In this document: positions 36,887-47,635 of the stretch, one piece after another | Layout of the letters: each line of letters opens with the position of its first letter | How positions within the stretch are numbered: the stretch's first letter is position 1 | DNA from: Yoonia sp. GPGPB17 | Lineage (GTDB): Bacteria; Pseudomonadota; Alphaproteobacteria; Rhodobacterales; Rhodobacteraceae | NCBI RefSeq assembly: GCF_037892195.1 | Contig: NZ_JATACI010000002.1 | Span: 558,001-622,000 of the forward strand | Direction of reading: 5' to 3' | Length of the DNA stretch: 64,000 bases | The notes under the pieces: model-generated | Seen by the model: the letters and a program-made list of their open reading frames with translations, nothing else | Databases searched by the model: none | What the model was told of the DNA's origin: nothing | Made by a program: the position numbers and the translations under genes

Positions 36887-38863
36887 ATGTTGATAGAACT
36901 CGGACACTTCGCTTTGATTCTGGCTTTTGGTATCGCCATTATCCAGATGATCGTGCCAATGGTCGGCGCGCATCGTGGCAACGCCGGTTGGATGGCCTTG
37001 GCCGAACCGGCTGCGACGGTGCAGTTTCTGCTAACCGCCTTTTCATTTGCCGTGCTGACATGGGCGTTTCTGACGTCTGATTTTTCATTGCAGCTCGTCT
37101 ACCTCAACTCCCATACGGACAAGCCAATGATCTACAAGATCACGGGTGTCTGGGGGAACCACGAAGGGTCGATGCTGCTCTGGATGGTGATCCTGACGCT
37201 CTTTGGGGCCTGTGCCGCATGGTTCGGCGATGGTCTGCCAGCGCGCTTGCGGGCAAGGGTGCTGTCGGTGCAGGCATCCATTGCGGTGGCGTTCTTTGCT
37301 TTTGTGCTGTTCACATCCAACCCTTTCCTGCGCCTTGAAGTGCCACCACTCAATGGCCGCGACCTCAACCCGCTGCTGCAAGACCCCGGCTTAGCCTTCC
37401 ACCCACCGTTCCTCTACCTTGGATATGTGGGTCTGAGTATGTCCTTCTCCTTCGCCATTGCTGCCCTGATTGAGGGTCGCGTGGATGCCGCATGGGGCCG
37501 TTGGGTCCGTCCTTGGACACTGGCCGCCTGGATGTTCCTGACGGTCGGTATCGCACTTGGCTCCTGGTGGGCCTACTACGAATTGGGTTGGGGTGGCTTC
37601 TGGTTCTGGGACCCGGTCGAGAACGCGTCCTTTATGCCTTGGCTGATTGCGGCGGCCCTGCTTCATTCGGCCATTGTGGTTGAAAAGCGCGAGGCGCTGA
37701 AAAGCTGGACCATTCTGCTGGCGATCATGGCGTTTGGGTTCTCGCTTCTGGGTGCCTTCATCGTGCGCTCAGGTGTGCTGACGTCGGTGCACGCCTTTGC
37801 CAATGACCCTGAGAGAGGCATGCTGATCCTGATCATCCTCGCGATTTTCCTTGGTGGTGCACTAACGCTTTTCGCATTGCGCGCAGGGTCCATGGAATCC
37901 AAGGGCGTGTTTTCAACTGTCAGTCGCGAAAGCGCGCTGATTCTGAACAATATCCTATTGTCGGTCAGTTGTTTTGTTGTCTTCATCGGCACCATCTGGC
38001 CACTGGTGTCCGAGTTGCTGTTTGACCGGACCGTGTCAGTGGGGCCGCCGTTCTTTGATGCAGCCTTTACGCCTTTCATGGTGGCCTTGGCGATTGCCTT
38101 GCCGCTGGGATCCATCCTTGCTTGGAAGCGGGGCACGCTGGGCCGGGCTTCTAAATCCCTTTGGGGCTGGCTTGTGCTCGCCATCGTGATGGCTGGACTT
38201 GCCTACGCCATCCAAAGCGGCAACTCGGCGCTTGGCCCCATCGGTGTGGCCTTGGGCGTCTGGGTGGTTGGCGGTGCCATCGCGGATCTGTGGATGCGTA
38301 GCGGGCGTGACAGCTTAGCGGATCGTCTGCGCCGGATGACGCGCCTGCCCCGCGCAGACTGGGGTAAGGCCACCGCGCATATCGGGATGGGTGTGACGAT
38401 CTTTGGGATCGCGGCCATGCTGGCGTGGGAGAAGGAAGACATCCGTGTCGCCCAGATTGGTGATGCGTGGACCGTCGGGCAGTTTGAATTCCGGCTTGAT
38501 GGGGTGAACCAGCTTGAAGGGCCGAACTATATCACGACGATGGCCGATATCTCGGTCTGGCGGGGTGACCGGCAGGTCGGTGATCTACACCCCGAAAAAC
38601 GGTTCTATCCGGTGGCAAATATGCCCACGACAGAGGCCGCCATTATCAATGGTGTGATCCGCGACATCTATGTCGTGGTCGGTGATCCGCAGGAAAACGG
38701 CGGCTGGGCTGTTCGTATCTATCTCAAGCCGTTTGCCAACTGGATTTGGGGCGGCGCGATCCTCATGGCGCTCGGGGGCTGTTTCTCACTCTCTGACCGT
38801 CGTTTGCGGATCGGTGCGGCTTCGGCCAAGAAAACAACACCAAAGGCGGTGCCAGCGGAATGA
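36887..38863 (+). CDS. ccmF: Heme lyase CcmF/NrfE family protein
   Basis: A polytopic protein of about 658 residues that attaches heme to apocytochrome c in the periplasm. The WWD domain GWGGFWFWDPVENASFMPWL and many helices are present, with a periplasmic beta domain near residue 520-610. ATG 36887 gives the family-typical MLIELGHFALILAFG; ATG 36869 would add six residues. Its stop overlaps the ccmH start (ATGA). Confidence 0.95.
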   Translation: MLIELGHFALILAFGIAIIQMIVPMVGAHRGNAGWMALAEPAATVQFLLTAFSFAVLTWAFLTSDFSLQLVYLNSHTDKPMIYKITGVWGNHEGSMLLWMVILTLFGACAAWFGDGLPARLRARVLSVQASIAVAFFAFVLFTSNPFLRLEVPPLNGRDLNPLLQDPGLAFHPPFLYLGYVGLSMSFSFAIAALIEGRVDAAWGRWVRPWTLAAWMFLTVGIALGSWWAYYELGWGGFWFWDPVENASFMPWLIAAALLHSAIVVEKREALKSWTILLAIMAFGFSLLGAFIVRSGVLTSVHAFANDPERGMLILIILAIFLGGALTLFALRAGSMESKGVFSTVSRESALILNNILLSVSCFVVFIGTIWPLVSELLFDRTVSVGPPFFDAAFTPFMVALAIALPLGSILAWKRGTLGRASKSLWGWLVLAIVMAGLAYAIQSGNSALGPIGVALGVWVVGGAIADLWMRSGRDSLADRLRRMTRLPRADWGKATAHIGMGVTIFGIAAMLAWEKEDIRVAQIGDAWTVGQFEFRLDGVNQLEGPNYITTMADISVWRGDRQVGDLHPEKRFYPVANMPTTEAAIINGVIRDIYVVVGDPQENGGWAVRIYLKPFANWIWGGAILMALGGCFSLSDRRLRIGAASAKKTTPKAVPAE

Positions 38864-39309
38864 GACGGTTACTGGTAGTCATGCTGTTATTGGCGTCTCC
38901 GCTTTGGGCGGTTGACCCGAAAGAGATCCTTGATGATCCGGTGCTGGAAGAGCGTGCACGCTCCCTTTCGCAGGAGCTGCGCTGCCCAGTCTGCCGCAAC
39001 GAAAGCATTGATGAAAGCAATGCGGCTTTGGCGCAGGAGTTGCGGATTGTGCTGCGCGAAAGGATCGTCGCAGGTGATACCGATCAGGACGCCCTGGACT
39101 TTATGGTCGCGCGGTACGGCGAATTTGTGATGCTGCGTCCAGACACCAGCGGCGCGAACCTGATCCTCTGGCTCGCAGCGCCTGTAATGCTGCTGATCGC
39201 GCTTATCGTTGGCTGGACCACGATCCGTGCCAAACGCGAGGTCGCAGAAGGCCTGACTGAGGCCGAAAAGGCCGAATTGGAGAAAATCTTGGGGCGTGAC
39301 GCGCCGTAG
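38860..39309 (+). CDS. ccmH: Cytochrome c maturation protein CcmH
   Basis: A 149-residue periplasmic thiol-reducing subunit: signal/anchor at residues 1-18, the redox motif RCPVCRNESI near residue 42, and a C-terminal membrane helix (LILWLAAPVMLLIALIVGW) with a charged tail. It is the last gene of the argC-ccmE-lysis-ccmF-ccmH run. CcmG and CcmI are not seen in the window. Confidence 0.94.
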   Translation: MRRLLVVMLLLASPLWAVDPKEILDDPVLEERARSLSQELRCPVCRNESIDESNAALAQELRIVLRERIVAGDTDQDALDFMVARYGEFVMLRPDTSGANLILWLAAPVMLLIALIVGWTTIRAKREVAEGLTEAEKAELEKILGRDAP

Positions 39310-39319
39310 GGCTTTCCTA

Positions 39320-39331
39320 AACTGATCAGTT
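39320..39331. promoter_or_regulatory. Perfect palindrome upstream of the PaaG-like gene
   Basis: AACTGATCAGTT, flanked by CCTAA (39316-39320) and TTAGG (39339-39343) in inverted order, 39 bases before the start codon. Possibly an operator; no protein assigned. Confidence 0.35.
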
Positions 39332-39369
39332 CATTACCTTAGGGGAAACTTTGCAAAAGGATCCCGCGC

Positions 39370-40146
39370 ATGGACTATCAGGCCATCAAACTTGTCATTC
39401 GGAACTCTGTCGCAGTGATCACACTGAATCGCCCCGACATGATGAATGCGCTCAACACCCAAATGCGGGCCGAGATTACCCACGCAATGAAGGTGGCAGA
39501 ACAAGAGGCACGCGTCGTCGTGCTGACGGGCGCGGGCAAAGCGTTCTGTTCCGGTCAGGACCTTGGCGATGGGGGGAATGCAGCTTCCATGGATTTGGAG
39601 AGGACGTTGCGTGATGAATACGTCCCGATGCTCAAAGCGATCTTTGATTGCCGCGTGCCAACCATTTCTGCGGTCAACGGCCCAGCGGCTGGGGCAGGTG
39701 CGAACCTTGCCTTGGCGGCGGATGTGGTGATTGCGTCGGATGAGGCGTATTTCATTCAGGCCTTTACCCGCATTGGCCTGATCCCGGATGCCGGCGGCAC
39801 CTATTGGTTGCCACGTCAGATGGGGGCGGCCAAGGCGATGGGTGCGGCGCTCTTTGCCGATAAGATCAGCGCGCAGCAAGCCTGCGACTGGGGTATGATC
39901 TATGAAACCGCCCCGGCGGCCACTTTCCTTGAACATGTGCAGGGTCGGGCGGCGCATCTGGCGCAGGGGCCGACGGTCGCTTACCGCCAGTTGAAGAAAG
40001 CGATCCGAGGGTCGTTTGAGAACTCTTTGGACGATCAACTGGCTTTGGAAGCAAAACTGCAAGGGCGTTGCGGCAAGACCCGCGATTTCCAAGAGGGTGT
40101 GGTCGCGTTCCTGGAGAAGCGCAAGGCGGTTTACGAAGGGCGCTGA
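39370..40146 (+). CDS. Enoyl-CoA hydratase/isomerase, PaaG-like
   Basis: A 258-residue crotonase. FCSGQDLGDGG forms the oxyanion hole, GPAAGAGANLALAADVVIAS is the second conserved block, and the FTRIGLIPDAGGTYWLPR segment has the Asp-Gly-Gly pattern of PaaG, the 1,2-epoxyphenylacetyl-CoA isomerase, rather than the two-Glu hydratases. No other paa genes lie nearby, so the phenylacetate role is uncertain, though the indolepyruvate oxidoreductase 7 kb away could supply aryl-acetyl-CoA. AAAGGA precedes ATG 39370. Its 3' end overlaps the convergent GNAT gene by 16 bases. Confidence 0.82.
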   Translation: MDYQAIKLVIRNSVAVITLNRPDMMNALNTQMRAEITHAMKVAEQEARVVVLTGAGKAFCSGQDLGDGGNAASMDLERTLRDEYVPMLKAIFDCRVPTISAVNGPAAGAGANLALAADVVIASDEAYFIQAFTRIGLIPDAGGTYWLPRQMGAAKAMGAALFADKISAQQACDWGMIYETAPAATFLEHVQGRAAHLAQGPTVAYRQLKKAIRGSFENSLDDQLALEAKLQGRCGKTRDFQEGVVAFLEKRKAVYEGR

Positions 40147-40628
40147 AGCGCGAAGTAAACGCTGTCGGACCATTCGCCATTGATGCAGAATGTCCTTTCG
40201 GCCCGGTGGGTTTCCTGAAATCCCAGCGATTTCAGGAGTTCCACCGAGGCGGCGTTCCGCGGGTCCGCCTCCGCGGTCAATTGCGTATGATCCGTCACCT
40301 CAAAAAGATAGGGAATGATCGCGTTCATCGCCTCGGTCACAATCCCTTGCCGCCAGAAATCCGGATGCAACAAGAAGCCGACCTCATCGGTCTTGTGCAT
40401 CCCTGCGGTGCCAATTGCACGCCCAGCCATTTCGATGACAAAGTATGTCAGCTGCCGTTCGGCCGTTGCAATCAGCCGGTCTAGGTTTTGTTGCGTCCGT
40501 TCAGGGTTTTCATGCGCTGCGGTTGACCAGTACCGCATGGCGTGCGTGTCGCTAAAGATCGCGTAGAGGTCCATCAGGTCGTCCTGCTTGGCACCACGCA
40601 GGATCAAGCGCTCAGTTCTTATAGCCAT
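40131..40628 (-). CDS. GNAT family N-acetyltransferase (RimJ/RimL type)
   Basis: A 165-residue acetyltransferase. RTERLILRGAKQDDLMDLYAI at the N-terminus, the acetyl-CoA loop HPDFWRQGIVTEAMNAII and NAASVELLKSLGFQETHRAE mark the RimJ/RimL-like group that acetylates protein N-termini or small amines. The target is unknown. ATG 40628 is preferred over TTG 40634. Its 5' end overlaps the gltA terminator hairpin, so it is probably expressed by read-through or from within it. Confidence 0.85.
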   Translation of the reverse strand: MAIRTERLILRGAKQDDLMDLYAIFSDTHAMRYWSTAAHENPERTQQNLDRLIATAERQLTYFVIEMAGRAIGTAGMHKTDEVGFLLHPDFWRQGIVTEAMNAIIPYLFEVTDHTQLTAEADPRNAASVELLKSLGFQETHRAERTFCINGEWSDSVYFALQRPS

Positions 40629-40632
40629 GTGC

Positions 40633-40657
40633 AAAAAGGGCCGCCCGAAGGCAGCCC
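40633..40657 (-). terminator. Terminator of gltA
   Basis: On the minus strand GGGCTGCC-TTCG-GGCGGCCC (8 bp with one G-U, stable TTCG loop) followed by five T. It begins 8 bases beyond the gltA stop. Confidence 0.9.
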
Positions 40658-40664
40658 AGACATC

Positions 40665-41960
40665 CTAGCGTTTTTCGATGTCGACATAATCGCGCTGCAT
40701 CTCACCCAGATAAAGCTGGCGCGGACGACCGATTTTTAACTGTGGATCGGCCAGTTGTTCGGACCATTGCGAAATCCAGCCTACCGTACGCGCCAATGCA
40801 AAGATTGGCGTAAACATCGAGGTCGGGAAACCCATCGCCTCAAGAATGATGCCAGAGTAGAAGTCCACGTTGGGGAACAGTTTTTTCTCAGCAAAATACG
40901 GATCGGCGAGCGCTTGTTTTTCAAGCTCTTTGGCGACTTGCAGGATCGGGTTATTCTCGACACCCAACAGATCAAGCACCTCATCGGCGCTTTCCTTCAT
41001 CACGGTCGCGCGCGGGTCGAAGTTCTTATACACACGGTGACCAAAGCCCATCAGGCGATAGCTGTCGTTCTTGTCTTTGGCACGCGCGATAAACTCTGGA
41101 ATGCGGTCAACGGTGCCGATTTCCTTCAGCATCTCAAGACATGCCTGATTTGCACCACCGTGGGCAGGACCCCAAAGGCAGGCGATACCAGCAGCGATGC
41201 AGGCAAATGGGTTTGCCCCGGAAGACGACGCCAGACGGACAGTTGAGGTCGACGCGTTCTGTTCGTGATCGGCGTGCAGCGTGAAGATCCGGTCCATCGC
41301 ACGGCTGAGGATCGGGTCAACAACGTATTCCTGCGCAGGCACAGCAAAGCACATGTGCAAGAAGTTCGCGGCATAATCGAGGTCATTGCGTGGGTACACA
41401 AACGGTTGGCCGATCGAATACTTGTAAGCCATCGCCGCGACCGTTGGCATCTTGGCGATCAGACGGATCGTGGCGACTTCGCGCTGGTGCGGGTCATTGA
41501 TATCGGTTGAATCGTGGTAGAACGCGGACATCGCCCCCACAACACCGACCATTGTGGCCATGGGGTGTGCATCACGGCGGAAGCCGCGGAAGAAGTTGTG
41601 CATCTGCTCGTGGATCATCGTGTGATTGGTCACAAGGCACTCGAACTTCTCCAACTGCTCTGCAGACGGCAATTCACCGTAGAGCAGCAGATAGCAGACT
41701 TCGAGGTAGTGCGATTTGCCAGCCAACTGATCAATCGGATAACCACGGTGCAAGAGCACACCCTCATCACCGTCGATGAATGTAATTGTGCTGTCGCAGG
41801 CAGCAGTCGAGGTAAATCCGGGGTCGTAGGTAAAGACGTCCGCTTGCCCATAAAGCTTGCGAATGTCGATCACATCGGGTCCGCCAGTTGGGGAGTGCAC
41901 GGGCAATTCGTAGGTTTCGCCCTTCAGCGTCAGCTTCGCGGTATCAGTGTTCTCGGCCAT
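40665..41960 (-). CDS. gltA: Citrate synthase
   Basis: A 431-residue type II citrate synthase, entry enzyme of the citric acid cycle. [47 protein letters not shown] with the catalytic His, and [15 protein letters not shown] are all typical. AAAGGGGAA precedes ATG 41960. It follows gltX on the same strand after 95 bases that contain a 17-bp palindrome, and has its own terminator. Confidence 0.96.
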   Translation of the reverse strand: MAENTDTAKLTLKGETYELPVHSPTGGPDVIDIRKLYGQADVFTYDPGFTSTAACDSTITFIDGDEGVLLHRGYPIDQLAGKSHYLEVCYLLLYGELPSAEQLEKFECLVTNHTMIHEQMHNFFRGFRRDAHPMATMVGVVGAMSAFYHDSTDINDPHQREVATIRLIAKMPTVAAMAYKYSIGQPFVYPRNDLDYAANFLHMCFAVPAQEYVVDPILSRAMDRIFTLHADHEQNASTSTVRLASSSGANPFACIAAGIACLWGPAHGGANQACLEMLKEIGTVDRIPEFIARAKDKNDSYRLMGFGHRVYKNFDPRATVMKESADEVLDLLGVENNPILQVAKELEKQALADPYFAEKKLFPNVDFYSGIILEAMGFPTSMFTPIFALARTVGWISQWSEQLADPQLKIGRPRQLYLGEMQRDYVDIEKR

Positions 41961-42035
41961 GTGTATTCCCCTTTCGGTCCCCGTGTCTGGTGAAGACAGG
42001 GGCGGCTTCAATCGTCGTTGGCATCCGGTTAGCTG

Positions 42036-42052
42036 CTATTCGTAACGAATAG
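42036..42052. promoter_or_regulatory. Palindrome between gltX and gltA
   Basis: CTATTCG-TAA-CGAATAG, a perfect 7-bp inverted repeat 76 bases before gltA and three bases after the gltX stop. No T tract follows on the minus strand, so an operator for gltA is at least as likely as a terminator. Confidence 0.45.
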
Positions 42053-42055
42053 GTT

Positions 42056-43450
42056 TCAGCGACTGGCATCCTGCAGGCGGGCGATGGTTTCATCTTGCCC
42101 CAGAACCAACATCATATCGAACATACTGGGTGAAACCGCGCGTCCTGCGAGTGCCGCGCGCAAAGGCCCGGCCAACTTGCCTAGTTTCATGTCATGAGCT
42201 TCGGCAGTGGATGCGACGATCCCCTCTAGGATGTCTCGGGACCAGCTAGCATTTTGCAGCTGCGGCGTCAATTCATTCAGTATACCACGGGATACATCGG
42301 TGAGGTGGGTCGCGGCTTTTTCTTCCGGAACAATGGGACGGTTTGCCAGGACAAAGTATGCTTTATCAATGAGTTCCGGGAATGTCTTCGCCCGCTCTTT
42401 GAGGCAGTACATCGCCTTCACCATTCCGTCTGTTTGTGTTTCAGTCAGCGCCTCGGCCCCGGTTGCCGCAAGGAAACCCTGTAGTTCTTGCAGCAGCGCA
42501 GCATCGTCCGCGACGGCAATGTGTTGGCCGCAGATGTTTGCGAGTTTTTTGAAATCAAACCGCGCCGGTGATTTGCCGATCCCGCCCAGATCAAACCACT
42601 CGCGCGCCTGTGCATCCGAGAAGAATTCGTCGTCCCCATGGCTCCACCCCAGCCGGGTGAGGTAGTTGCGCATGCCAGCGGCTGGATAACCCAGCGCCTG
42701 ATACTCGGCGGCACCGGTCGCGCCGTGCCGTTTAGAGAGTTTCTTGCCATCCGGGCCAAAAATCAGCGGAATATGGGCCAGGGTCGGTTTGTTCCAACCC
42801 ATCGCATCGTAGATCAGGTTTTGCCGGAATGCATTGGCAAGGTGGTCATCGCCACGGATCACATGGGTGACACCCATATCATGATCATCAACCACGACGG
42901 CGAGCATATAAACCGGCGTCCCGTCCGAACGCAGCAGGATCATATCGTCGAGCTGGTCGTTGGACCAGGTCACATCGCCTTGCACTTCATCATACAGTGT
43001 CGTCTGGCCCTCGCGCGGGGCCTTGATGCGGATCACATATGGCGCGTCAGGATGGTCTGCCTCTGCCACGTCGCGCCACGGCGAGCGGAAGAGGGTGGAT
43101 GTCTTTTCGACCCGCGCTTTCTCCCGGAAAGCTTCAATTTCGTCCTGCGTGCTGAAGCACTTGTAAGCGGCGCCTTTGGCCAGCAACTCATGCGCGACCG
43201 CGGCATGGCGGTTCGCGTTAGCAGCCTGACTGGACGGTTCGCCATCCCAATCAAGCCCCAGCCAAGTCAGCCCGTCCAGAATCGCCTGTCGGTTTTCATT
43301 CGTTGAGCGCGCCTTGTCCGTGTCTTCGATCCGCAACAGGAACTTACCACCACGTCCACGGGCATAAAGCCAGTTAAACAAAGCGGTCCGCGCTCCACCA
43401 ATGTGCAAGGCACCTGTGGGCGACGGGGCGAAACGCGTGACAACGGACAT
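42056..43450 (-). CDS. gltX: Glutamyl-tRNA synthetase
   Basis: A 464-residue class I aminoacyl-tRNA synthetase. The HIGH-type motif is [21 protein letters not shown] and the KMSKS-type motif is [15 protein letters not shown]. Full length. It is divergent from comEC across 82 bases. Confidence 0.95.
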   Translation of the reverse strand: MSVVTRFAPSPTGALHIGGARTALFNWLYARGRGGKFLLRIEDTDKARSTNENRQAILDGLTWLGLDWDGEPSSQAANANRHAAVAHELLAKGAAYKCFSTQDEIEAFREKARVEKTSTLFRSPWRDVAEADHPDAPYVIRIKAPREGQTTLYDEVQGDVTWSNDQLDDMILLRSDGTPVYMLAVVVDDHDMGVTHVIRGDDHLANAFRQNLIYDAMGWNKPTLAHIPLIFGPDGKKLSKRHGATGAAEYQALGYPAAGMRNYLTRLGWSHGDDEFFSDAQAREWFDLGGIGKSPARFDFKKLANICGQHIAVADDAALLQELQGFLAATGAEALTETQTDGMVKAMYCLKERAKTFPELIDKAYFVLANRPIVPEEKAATHLTDVSRGILNELTPQLQNASWSRDILEGIVASTAEAHDMKLGKLAGPLRAALAGRAVSPSMFDMMLVLGQDETIARLQDASR

Positions 43451-43456
43451 GGGGTA

Positions 43457-43471
43457 TTAACCTTTCGCTAA
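43457..43471. promoter_or_regulatory. CtrA-like site in the gltX-comEC promoter region
   Basis: TTAA-N7-CTAA, one base off the CtrA pattern TTAA-N7-TTAA, 62 bases before comEC. CtrA controls competence and gene-transfer genes in several Rhodobacteraceae, so the placement is suggestive only. Confidence 0.3.
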
Positions 43472-43532
43472 CCAGCCTTCCGGTAGGGTTCCGGCTTAAG
43501 CGTGGGATAGAAGACTGCGGGGTGAAGGACAA

Positions 43533-45663
43533 GTGCGCGCGCAGATTGAAGCAGCACTTCTGGCGCAACGTGGATCGCTGATCGGCTGGGTCCCTGTGTG
43601 TCTCGGGCTGGGTGTTGGCACCTACTTTGGCCTGCGATCAGAGCCTGACTTGTTGGTCATGATCTGCCTGTGTTTTGGGGTCTTTGCCGCTTTGGTTGCT
43701 GCGCGGATGGTGCCGGTGGCCTTTGCGCCCTTGCTGGTCGCTGTGGCCTTGGTTTTCGCCGGGATTGGTGTCGCCAAATATCGGGTGACCACCGTTGAAG
43801 CGCCCATCCTGAACTTCCGCTACTACGGCCCCATCGAAGGCAGGGTCGTCAATATCGACCGATCTGCGAGTGACGCGATAAGGCTGACGCTTGACCGCGT
43901 GGTTCTGGCCCGCATGGCACCGGACCGCACACCTGAACGGGTGCGGGTGTCTTTGCATGGCGATCAGGTCCTGAAGGTGTTCATACCCGGCGATGTGCTG
44001 ATCCTGACGGGGCATCTGTCGCCATGCGGCGGGGCCTGCTGAACCGGGCGGCTTTGATTTTCAACGCCACGCTTGGTTCTTGCAGCTGGGGGCGGTTGGC
44101 TACACGCGCACGCCCGTTTTGCGGCTAAGCGTGCCGGACAGCCCGGATATTGGGACCCGGATCTTCGGTTGGCGGATGTCGCTTTCGCAAGCCGTCCAAA
44201 CCGCGATGCCCGGTGAGACGGGGGCCTTTGCCGCCGCCATCATGACCGGAGACCGGTCGGCGATGGGGCAAGAGACACTGACCGATTTGCGCACGTCGAA
44301 CCTGGCACATTTGCTCGCGATTTCGGGGCTGCACATGGGGCTGCTGACAGGCTTTATCTTTGCCTTTGTGCGCTATGGATTGGCGCTGATCCCCGGTGTA
44401 GCCCTGCGCTGGCCAACAAAGAAGATCGCGGCGGTTTGCGCAATGATCGTGGGGGCATTCTATCTGGCCCTGTCAGGTGGCAGCGTGTCGACGGAACGCG
44501 CTTATATCATGGTCGCCGTGATGTTCGTGGCGATCCTTTTAGGGCGGCGTGCGCTGACTCTGCGCGCGGTCGCAATGGCAGCGATCATTGTTTTATTGTG
44601 GCAACCCGAGGCTTTGATCGGGCCGGGGTTTCAAATGTCTTTTGCAGCAACAACGGCGCTTGTCGTGGCCTTTGGCGCATTGCGGCGCATGAATTTATCG
44701 GGTCTGCCGCGCTGGTTACGACCTGTCTTATCAGTGGTGCTGTCATCTTTTATCGCAGGATTGGCGACAGCACCGTTTGCCGCCGCACATTTTAACCAAA
44801 TTGCGCATTACGGTTTGATTGCCAATGTGGTGAGCGTGCCACTGATGGGGGTTTTGGTCATGCCAGCGGCTGTGTTGGCCGTGTGCCTTGCCCCCTTTGG
44901 CTTGTGGGGCATCGGTCTGTGGTTGATGGAGATCGGCCTGCGGTGGATCTTGTTTGTCGCCGCCACTGTGTCAGCGCGGGATGGCGCGCTGGGGCACGTC
45001 TGGGCACCTGACTGGTACGTATTGCCGATCTTGTCGCTAGGGTTGTTATGGTTCGTTCTGGTTGCCGGGCGGGGGCGGCTTGTGGGCGCCATAGCCGCTG
45101 TTTGCGCCTTCGGTCTTTGGCAGCAAACCCAGCGACCAGAGGTATTGGTCGCCGATAGTGGCGCATTGATGGGTGTGTTGGGCGAGCAGGGGCGCGCCTT
45201 GTCAAAGGCACGGGGTAGCGGTTTTGTTGCCGGGATCTGGCTGGAAAACGATGGGGCACCGGTAGCGCAGGACCAAGCAGCCAGCCGCGAAGGGCTGCGC
45301 ACCGAAGGGCGGGTGACGGAAGCGACTGTTGGTGGATGGCGGGTTTTGCAAGTGTCTGGCAAAACAGCGCTCGCCGATCTCGCCGGATGTGATGGCGCAG
45401 ACATCTTGATCAGCAATCAGGTGGACGATATCGAGCGGCCCTGCGCCGTGTACGACCTTGCGCGACTACGCAATACTGGCGCGCTGGCCTTCAATCTTGC
45501 AGCAAATGGAGACCTGGTGATCGACACGGCGCATCATTGGTCAGGTCAACGCCCATGGAACATGCGGCAGGGGGATGTGCCTGCAATACACCGGATGTCC
45601 GTTGAGCAACAAAAAAGGGCCGCCGATGCGACCCTCTTCAGTGCAAATCGTAGGGATCAATAG
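43533..45663 (+). CDS. comEC: DNA-uptake channel protein ComEC/Rec2, frame broken once
   Basis: Restored to about 709 residues. The N-terminal part has membrane helices and a DUF4131-like segment; then come the competence domain ([37 protein letters not shown]) and many helices. A metallo-beta-lactamase-like region follows but is short and appears to lack the HxHxDH motif. ComEC carries single-stranded DNA across the inner membrane during transformation. One extra G in 44031-44034 breaks the frame; removing it restores [17 protein letters not shown]. The start is GTG 43533 with AAGGA near. It is convergent with lexA, overlapping it by 7 bases. Confidence 0.88.
45610..45635 (-). terminator. 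Terminator of lexA inside the comEC 3' end
   Basis: On the minus strand AGGGTCGC-ATCG-GCGGCCCT (8 bp, one G-U) followed by TTTTT. It lies 22 bases past the lexA stop within comEC coding sequence. Confidence 0.8.
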
Positions 45664-46343
45664 GTACGGATGAGGCCGACCAAACGCCCCTGCACTTTGA
45701 CTTGATCGTCGCGGAACACGCGGGTTTCATAAGCCGGGTTTGCCGCCTCCAAGGCGATGGCAGCCCCATTTCGGCGGAACCGTTTCAAGGTTGCTTCATG
45801 CCCTTCAACCAAGGCCACGACAATATCGCCATTATCGGCTACAGTCGTTTCACGAATGACAACGACATCGCCATCATTGATGCCCGCCTCAATCATTGAA
45901 TCGCCTTTCACTTCAAGTGCGTAGTGATCGCCAGCACCCACCATGGATTGTGGGACAGAAACGTTGCGTGATGCTTCGCTGATCGCCTCAATCGGGACAC
46001 CAGCGGCAATCCGGCCCATCATTGGCAGATCGACAGATCCCTTGTCGACGGGAAGCGCGGTCACTGGGGTGCTGTCGGGTTTGTCACCATCAATGACGCG
46101 CGGCGTAAACCCCGTTTTCGTTTGCATGGCTTCAGGGAGTTTGACAATCTCCAAAGCCCGCGCGCGATGGGCAAGGCGGCGGATGAAACCGCGTTCCTCC
46201 AAAGCGGTGATCAGACGGTGAATGCCGGATTTAGATCGCAGATCCAGCGCCTCTTTCATCTCGTCAAAACTGGGGGGGACACCGTCGCGTTGTACGCGCT
46301 TGTGGATAAACTCCAACAGGTCGAGCTGTTTTTTGGTCAACAT
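45657..46343 (-). CDS. lexA: LexA repressor
   Basis: A 228-residue SOS repressor. The N-terminal winged helix begins [20 protein letters not shown] with [12 protein letters not shown] as in the alphaproteobacterial form. The autocleavage site is Ala-Gly in [10 protein letters not shown], and the catalytic Ser is in [13 protein letters not shown] 46343 follows GGAG; the longer frame to 46370 is not supported. A GTTC-N7-GTTC box lies 30 bases upstream, so it represses itself. It is the last gene of the trpG-to-lexA run. Confidence 0.95.
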   Translation of the reverse strand: MLTKKQLDLLEFIHKRVQRDGVPPSFDEMKEALDLRSKSGIHRLITALEERGFIRRLAHRARALEIVKLPEAMQTKTGFTPRVIDGDKPDSTPVTALPVDKGSVDLPMMGRIAAGVPIEAISEASRNVSVPQSMVGAGDHYALEVKGDSMIEAGINDGDVVVIRETTVADNGDIVVALVEGHEATLKRFRRNGAAIALEAANPAYETRVFRDDQVKVQGRLVGLIRTY

Positions 46344-46372
46344 AGGCGGCTCCGTTGTCACGTTTTGCATAT

Positions 46373-46387
46373 GTTCTATTCATGTTC
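46373..46387. promoter_or_regulatory. LexA box of lexA
   Basis: GTTC-TATTCAT-GTTC, the alphaproteobacterial SOS operator, between the corrected end of moeA (46465) and the lexA start (46343). It indicates an internal SOS promoter for lexA at the end of the trp/moe run. Confidence 0.9.
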
Positions 46388-46464
46388 TTGTTTTGTGTCA
46401 ACACTGTATGGTGGTGTTGATACTGCAAGATGCCTGCCACGAAAGTTTGACGGGAAGCAGAACA

Positions 46465-47635
46465 TCAGAGGCGGATGATCTTGATCGGTTCGCCTGCGTT
46501 GCGTGCCGGATCGTTGGGGGGCGGATCGCAAGACAGTTGGCGTCGGCAAGAACTGTAAGGAGCGCGCTGTCCTGGCGATCAAAGAGAGTGACCCCGTCAA
46601 CGCCGATATGCGCGCGCATGTAGTGTTCGCGGGGGCCGTTTGGGGGGCGTCCTTTGCGAGTGTTTGGGTTTCGCGTTGGGCGGGGGCCGCGCCAAGTCCC
46701 AGCATCTTACGTATCATGGGGGCGAGAAAGATATGCCCGCAGACCATTGCAGATACCGGGTTGCCCGGCAGGCCGATCATCGCCGCCTTGCCCATGCGCC
46801 CGGCCATCAGCGGTTTGCCCGGGCGCATTGCGACTTTGTAGAATGACCGGTCCATACCTTTGGCCTGCGCCACTTCGCCGACCAGATCGTGGTCTCCGAC
46901 CGACGCACCGCCGATGGTAACAATCAGGTCGGCATCGGCCGCCAGATCGAATGTGAGTGCCAAGGATGCCGTTGTGTCACGTGCAATCGGCAGCAAGCGG
47001 GCCTGAGCGCCGAGTGTCTCAACAAGTGCGGCGAGGCCGTAGCTGTTGGAGGCGATGATCTGGTCATCACCGGGTGTTTCCCCCGGCTGGACCAATTCGT
47101 CGCCGGTTGCGATGATCGCGACAACGGGGCGCCGGATGACCGGAACCGCGTCAATGTTCATAGAAGCCAGCAGGGCAACATCTGCCGGTGACAGCAGGCG
47201 CGGCGCTTTGATGACGTCTCCGCTTTTGAAGTCGGCACCTGCGGGCCGGACATGGGATTTGTCATTGGCGCTGTGGTCAATGGTGATCACGTCGCCTTTA
47301 CGCGCGACATTTTCTTGAATGATGACGTGGTCAGTCCCGTCAGGCAGCGGTGCGCCCGTAAATATCCGCACGGCTTGAGACGGGCCGACGGTACCGTCCC
47401 ATCTGTGCCCAGCCGCAGCTTCGCCAATGACATCATAGCTCTGGCCCGGCCTGATCGTTGCGGCCTTTACCGCGTAGCCATCCATCGCTGAGGCGGCAAA
47501 AGGCGGCTGGTTCCGCGCCGCCATCACATTGCGCGCCAGCACGCGCCCGCAAGCTTGTGTGAGTGGAACCTCTTCAGCCTCAAGCGGTGAAACGAGGGCG
47601 AAAAGCTGCGATAGCGCATCCGCGACCGAGATCAT
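46465..47635 (-). CDS. moeA: Molybdopterin molybdenumtransferase, frame broken twice
   Basis: Inserts molybdenum into molybdopterin. Restored length is about 390 residues. [36 protein letters not shown] and [10 protein letters not shown] are MoeA hallmarks, and GLPGNPVSA lies near the C-terminus. Two runs of six G (46642-46647 and 46516-46521) each need a seventh: the corrections restore [19 protein letters not shown] and [20 protein letters not shown], ending in a stop at 46465-46467. Uncorrected, the frame runs on to 46376 with an unrelated Arg/Ser-rich tail. It overlaps moaC by ATGA. Confidence 0.92.
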
